Position numbers and translations under genes: made by a program. 64,000 bases of DNA from Dicyema japonicum (Eukaryota; Dicyemida; Rhombozoa; Dicyemidae): NCBI GenBank assembly GCA_011109175.1, contig RDEW01000024.1, forward strand, positions 179,199-243,198, read 5' to 3'. The notes below the pieces were generated by a model. The model was not told the origin of the DNA and did not search any database. It saw only the letters and a list, made by a program, of their open reading frames with translations. This document shows positions 62,283 to 64,000 of this stretch, one piece after another (position 1 is the first letter of the stretch; every line of letters starts with the position of its first letter).

Positions 62283-64000
62283 AACCCAAGAACACCAATA
62301 GTTAATTTAATTGTATTAAACTAATTAGGTGATCCCGGCCGCCTCCATCAGGTCTCTCATCTTTTTCCGGTGGACCTTCCGAGATCCAACACAGCTTCTC
62401 TGAGGGTTATTATTATTATTTAAGCCAAAAAATCACGTCTTAACCAATAACTAATATTCAGGTGATCCCGGCATCTCTCAATTATCGGGCCATTTTTTCT
62501 CGATGCTCCGACCGTGATCCCACGCATTTTCTTTCGGACGGGGGTCTTTTCCTTTCCTCTTCTCTGAAATTGCCTCCAGTTGCCTTTATGATAGACTCGA
62601 GTGCTCTGGGGGCAATTTCTTTATCTGTATATTTTTCTAGTAATTTTTTTGCTCTTGACTGGATCTCTTGAATTTTTGTTAGGTTCGTTGCCGACAGGTT
62701 AGATTCCCATGCAGCACATTGTTGGCTCGACATACTGCTTGTAGAGGGTTCCGATACTTGGCGGATAAATTCCTGCACCGTTCCAAAGGAAGGCCTTTAC
62801 AAAATTGATCTTCTTTGCACAGGTTGATATGATAGATTCCACATGAGATGAGAAGCAGAGGAAAGTATCAAAAATTACTCCCAGTATCTTCTGCGATTTC
62901 TTTTGTGGTATAGGTATTCTATTTAACGTGACATCAATTGTTTGCGTTCCCATCTTTCTATTCTTAGTAAATAAAGTGACTACTGACTTTTCGGAACATG
63001 CATTTAATCGATTTTCGCACAACCATCCATTTATGTTATTTAGTATTCCTTGTAGTCTTTCTTTAGCATGTTCGACATTTACGTTCCTAGATGCGTCAAC
63101 TATGTCATCGGCATAAGAAAGTAGCATGTCATTATTATTCATAGGTACGGGGAGATCACTCAAAAACAAATTAAAAAGGATTGGTGACAGAGGAGATCCT
63201 TGGGGTACACCATTGGGTAATAATCCCGATCTGGAACACTTGGTTCCGACGGACACTTTTCCTCGGCGTCCACTTACGAAATTTGCTAACCATAACATTA
63301 ATGGTGAATCAATTTTTGTCAAAAATATTTTTCGTATGAGGATCTTCTTTGGGACAGAATTGAAAGCTTTTTGAATGTCGATCGTACATATGACCGATTT
63401 TTCCTGTTTTGGCTTGTTCTTGTGTCCTTCAGTTACGAACTTCATTAATGTCGTTAGGAAGGAGGTTGTTGATAATCCTTCCTTGAAGCCATGTTGGAAT
63501 GTATGTTGTGGGAGAGAAGGGCGAATAACTTTTAGGACCAGTTTCTCCAGGATCCTCGACAAAACACATATAAGGGAAACTGGTCTGTAAGAGCCGGGAT
63601 CGTTCATCGGTCTTCCCGGCTTCAATATTGGACGAATTTTTGATAGTTTCCATAAAGTCGGTATGGTATTTATGTTCAGCGATGTGTTGTAGATGATTGT
63701 TAATGCATTTATTGATGATGGGCCCAAGTGTTTCAGCAGAATAAGAGAATTCCGTCTGGGCCACATGAGTTTGTTTTTTTTCTGATTTGATATTGCTTTG
63801 GATACATCTTTAGAGAGAAAATAAATCAGCGGGGCAAATTTGGATGGCTTTCTCTTTATTTTCGTTGTGTGTTAATCTTTTTATAAGGAATGTGACTGAT
63901 TCGAATACAATGTTTCGTATATTTATTCAGATTGAGCTGGCATTGTTCTTTGTTATCTTCGTATTCTGGGTTCTTCAGACGCCTCAACATCTTCCACATG
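62283..64000 (-). mobile_element. LINE-C with largely intact reverse transcriptase, runs off the window
   Basis: The minus-strand frame 63,766-62,699 (355 codons, uninterrupted) holds TLWKLSKIRPILKPGRP, GSYRPVSLICVLSRILEKLV, HGFKEGLSTTSFLTTLMKF, CTIDIQKAFNSVPKKILI (motif A), LLPNGVPQGSPLSPILFNLF (motif B) and LLSYADDIVDASRN (YADD). One frameshift near 62,710 leads to the C-terminal TKIQEIQSRAKKLLEKYTDK. Upstream to 64,000 the frame PSKFAPLIYFLSKDVSKAIS continues toward the missing endonuclease. Jockey/CR1-like. The 3' end shares ttaacccaagaacaccaata with 35,303, followed by (ATT)-rich sequence. The least decayed LINE-C copy here, possibly recent. Confidence 0.88.

Overview
This window looks like an AT-rich, repeat-choked eukaryotic (animal-type) nuclear genome. 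I see no bacterial operons, no CRISPR array and no convincing tRNA or rRNA gene. The most telling signal is intron size. Five host gene families only become readable when GT...AG introns of 21-27 nt are removed: calcineurin B, protein-L-isoaspartate methyltransferase (PIMT), the box C/D snoRNP assembly factor BCD1/ZNHIT6, transportin-1, and an unrecognised membrane-protein family. Introns that short are established for dicyemid mesozoans (tiny parasites of cephalopod kidneys), so a dicyemid is my best guess. It is an inference, not a proof.

Layout. 1-6.7 kb: decayed retrotransposon pieces (mostly tails of a non-LTR element with a restriction-like endonuclease), a hAT-type MITE, and non-coding AT-rich DNA. 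6.7-7.3 kb: calcineurin B. 7.4-12 kb: an unrecognised duplicated gene fragment and LINE debris. 12.2-18.4 kb: two or three copies of the membrane-protein gene, separated by a LINE. 20.3-27.6 kb is the most gene-like stretch: a small host reading frame split by a LINE, then PIMT (convergent), then BCD1, then a short retro-insertion with a clean target-site duplication. 28.4-32.2 kb: one LINE with a 121-bp retro-insertion and a 1.3-kb hAT element nested in it. 33.9-42.7 kb: LINE pieces, another membrane-protein copy, and a pogo/Tigger-like transposon with a ZBED-type hAT inserted in its transposase.

42.7-61.7 kb is a large tandem duplication. Each unit holds a transportin-1 gene, a fragment of the 3' end of BCD1, a LINE endonuclease fragment, the membrane-protein gene and an unassigned block. 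The second unit is broken by a 3-kb retrotransposon encoding a PHD finger, reverse transcriptase and restriction-like endonuclease. 62.3-64 kb: a LINE with a largely intact reverse transcriptase running off the right edge.

How things work together. Calcineurin B, PIMT, BCD1 and transportin are housekeeping genes of signalling, protein repair, snoRNP assembly and nuclear import; their neighbourhood is set by transposition and duplication, not by shared function. Many copies carry single-base indels. In the conserved genes these look as much like unpolished long-read assembly errors as like true decay, so I flag each one.
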